64,000 nt of DNA, taken from Nemertoderma westbladi. Taxonomy: Eukaryota > Xenacoelomorpha > Nemertodermatida > Nemertodermatidae. The translations under genes were made by a program, and so were the position numbers. The stretch is taken from positions 33,049 through 97,048 of the forward strand of contig JAUCBJ010008839.1 in NCBI GenBank assembly GCA_032718475.1, read 5' to 3'. Positions 62,888 through 64,000 of the stretch are shown piece after piece (position 1 is the stretch's first letter; each line of letters opens with the position of its first letter). The notes below the pieces were generated by a model, which was not told the origin of the DNA, ran no database searches, and saw only the letters and a list, made by a program, of their open reading frames with translations.

Positions 62888-64000
62888 GTTCAATTTTAAA
62901 CGTTAATAACTCGGCCAATCTTTGATGAAATCTATCCAAACTTGGTACACATGTTGTATGGCAAAAGTTTAGAAATTTTCCAAGTAGAATTTCCGTGTGG
63001 CCTTCGAGAAGCTAAGATAATAGCAGTTAATTAGTTAATTAAGTTGATTACGGTAAAAACACCATTTTCAACCTGCCTTTTAAAGGAAATTAATTGTTTT
63101 ACAGTATAAGACTTCAATAATTATACTTAAAAAATATACAGATGTAATCCGCATACTCCATTCTATTATAGTTTTTAATTAGTTCAAGTGATTTGCTTTA
63201 ATAATCGTGTCTTTAATTGATCTAAAGTAATTAAACCGGCATAAAAAATGTATTCTCATTAAATACTGCTCATTTATTGGTTAACATCCAAGTTGGCTTG
63301 ATTCCCAGCAACACTTGAGGTATTCAGTCAGCCTTGCTTGTAAGAGGCAGACTGCTGCTGCTGCTAGTAGCCATCCATTCACTCACTCTCCATTGAACTG
63401 GCTGATTGGAGGTGTGTGTGTATCGGGTTCAATGACATTAATATTATTACTAAAGTAACGTCGGGATGTTAATATTCACTGGAGCTATGAGTCTCTCTGG
63501 TTAGTTGAATGAATGAAATAAATAATTGTTTTACTGTTCCGAATATCAATGTTTATTTCTGTAGGCCAACTTACTGTATTATTATTTAATCTAAATGTAC
63601 ATAATAGTTTAAATAAATTATTTCACAATTTCATTCCAATTCATACTGCTTACGCAACCATGCTAATTAGGTATATTAAATGGCAGGATTGTTTTTAATT
63701 AAAATTTTTACAGAGCAAACAAGTATATTGTATTTAACTGAAAGTTAATTTATTTCGGTAAGTAGGCCTTGCGGTTTGTTAGTTTAGTTAGTATAATAAG
63801 TATCAAATATATTACGTGCTGCTGTACAGTAAACGCGGCTTTGCGTTATTGAATTACAGAATTGGCGGTACAAAGTACATTAATAGGGATCAGGCATATT
63901 GCATTTATATAATTGTTGTTGTAAATGTACAATAATATGCGCCACTTTTATTTTAGTAACTGCAATGTGTATTTCATTTGTACCTGCAACCCATTAAAAA
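62888..64000 (+). other. Right-end sequence, no gene recognised
   Basis: AT-rich intron or intergenic DNA; short (CTG)n at 63354-63368. Further exons of the astacin gene were looked for and not found. Confidence 0.4.

Overview
The window is eukaryotic and almost certainly from an animal, probably a marine invertebrate. The evidence is split genes with GT-AG introns, a secreted astacin metalloprotease with EGF and LDL-receptor class A modules, the metazoan transcription factor subunit NELF-B, RTE-like and L2/CR1-like retrotransposon pieces, tRNA-derived SINEs and fold-back MITEs. The palindrome AGGCCT (usually TAGGCCTA) is strikingly frequent for such AT-rich DNA. The exact taxon cannot be read from the sequence.

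Layout. At 0.3-1.8 kb (+) lies an apparently intronless alpha-kinase gene with an in-frame minisatellite tail. At 2.4-6.1 kb (-) are pieces of a Ulp1/SENP-like (peptidase C48) gene. Its two catalytic halves are separated by a G21 run, a hairpin-bearing repeat and 1.2 kb of (GTTA)n. At 6.2-8.0 kb is a 50-bp minisatellite. From 9.4 to 12.6 kb there are fold-back elements and no recognisable gene.

From 12.93 kb to at least 60.65 kb (+) a single astacin-family gene can be followed exon by exon. The exons encode a signal peptide, a propeptide with an xxGD aspartate switch, the catalytic domain with HExxHxxGFxHE and a Met-turn, an EGF-like module and an LDLa module. The gene runs off the right end. 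The exon that closes the catalytic domain exists in two tandem versions, 8a and 8b, with identical phases. Each is 1 mod 3 in length, so only one can be used per mRNA: a probable mutually exclusive exon pair. NELFB lies antisense inside the 15.9-kb intron 3, as two exons coding 578 aa.

The astacin introns are swollen by minisatellites that are unrelated to each other: 42, 36, 41, 36, 61 and 44 bp units. Tandem arrays fill roughly 27 kb, about 42% of the window. Three introns (3, 7 and 9) have tandem duplications that include their own 5' splice site. Intron 9 is the extreme case, with about 67 copies of exon end plus CAG|GTAAGT. Intron 5 holds a tRNA-derived SINE whose one internal 36-bp unit has expanded to about 80 copies and was then hit by a solo LTR with a clean 5-bp target duplication.

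The splice-donor minisatellite, the mutually exclusive exons and the SINE-born VNTR are the most interesting signals. Unit counts are estimates made by eye; no alignment or database search was run.
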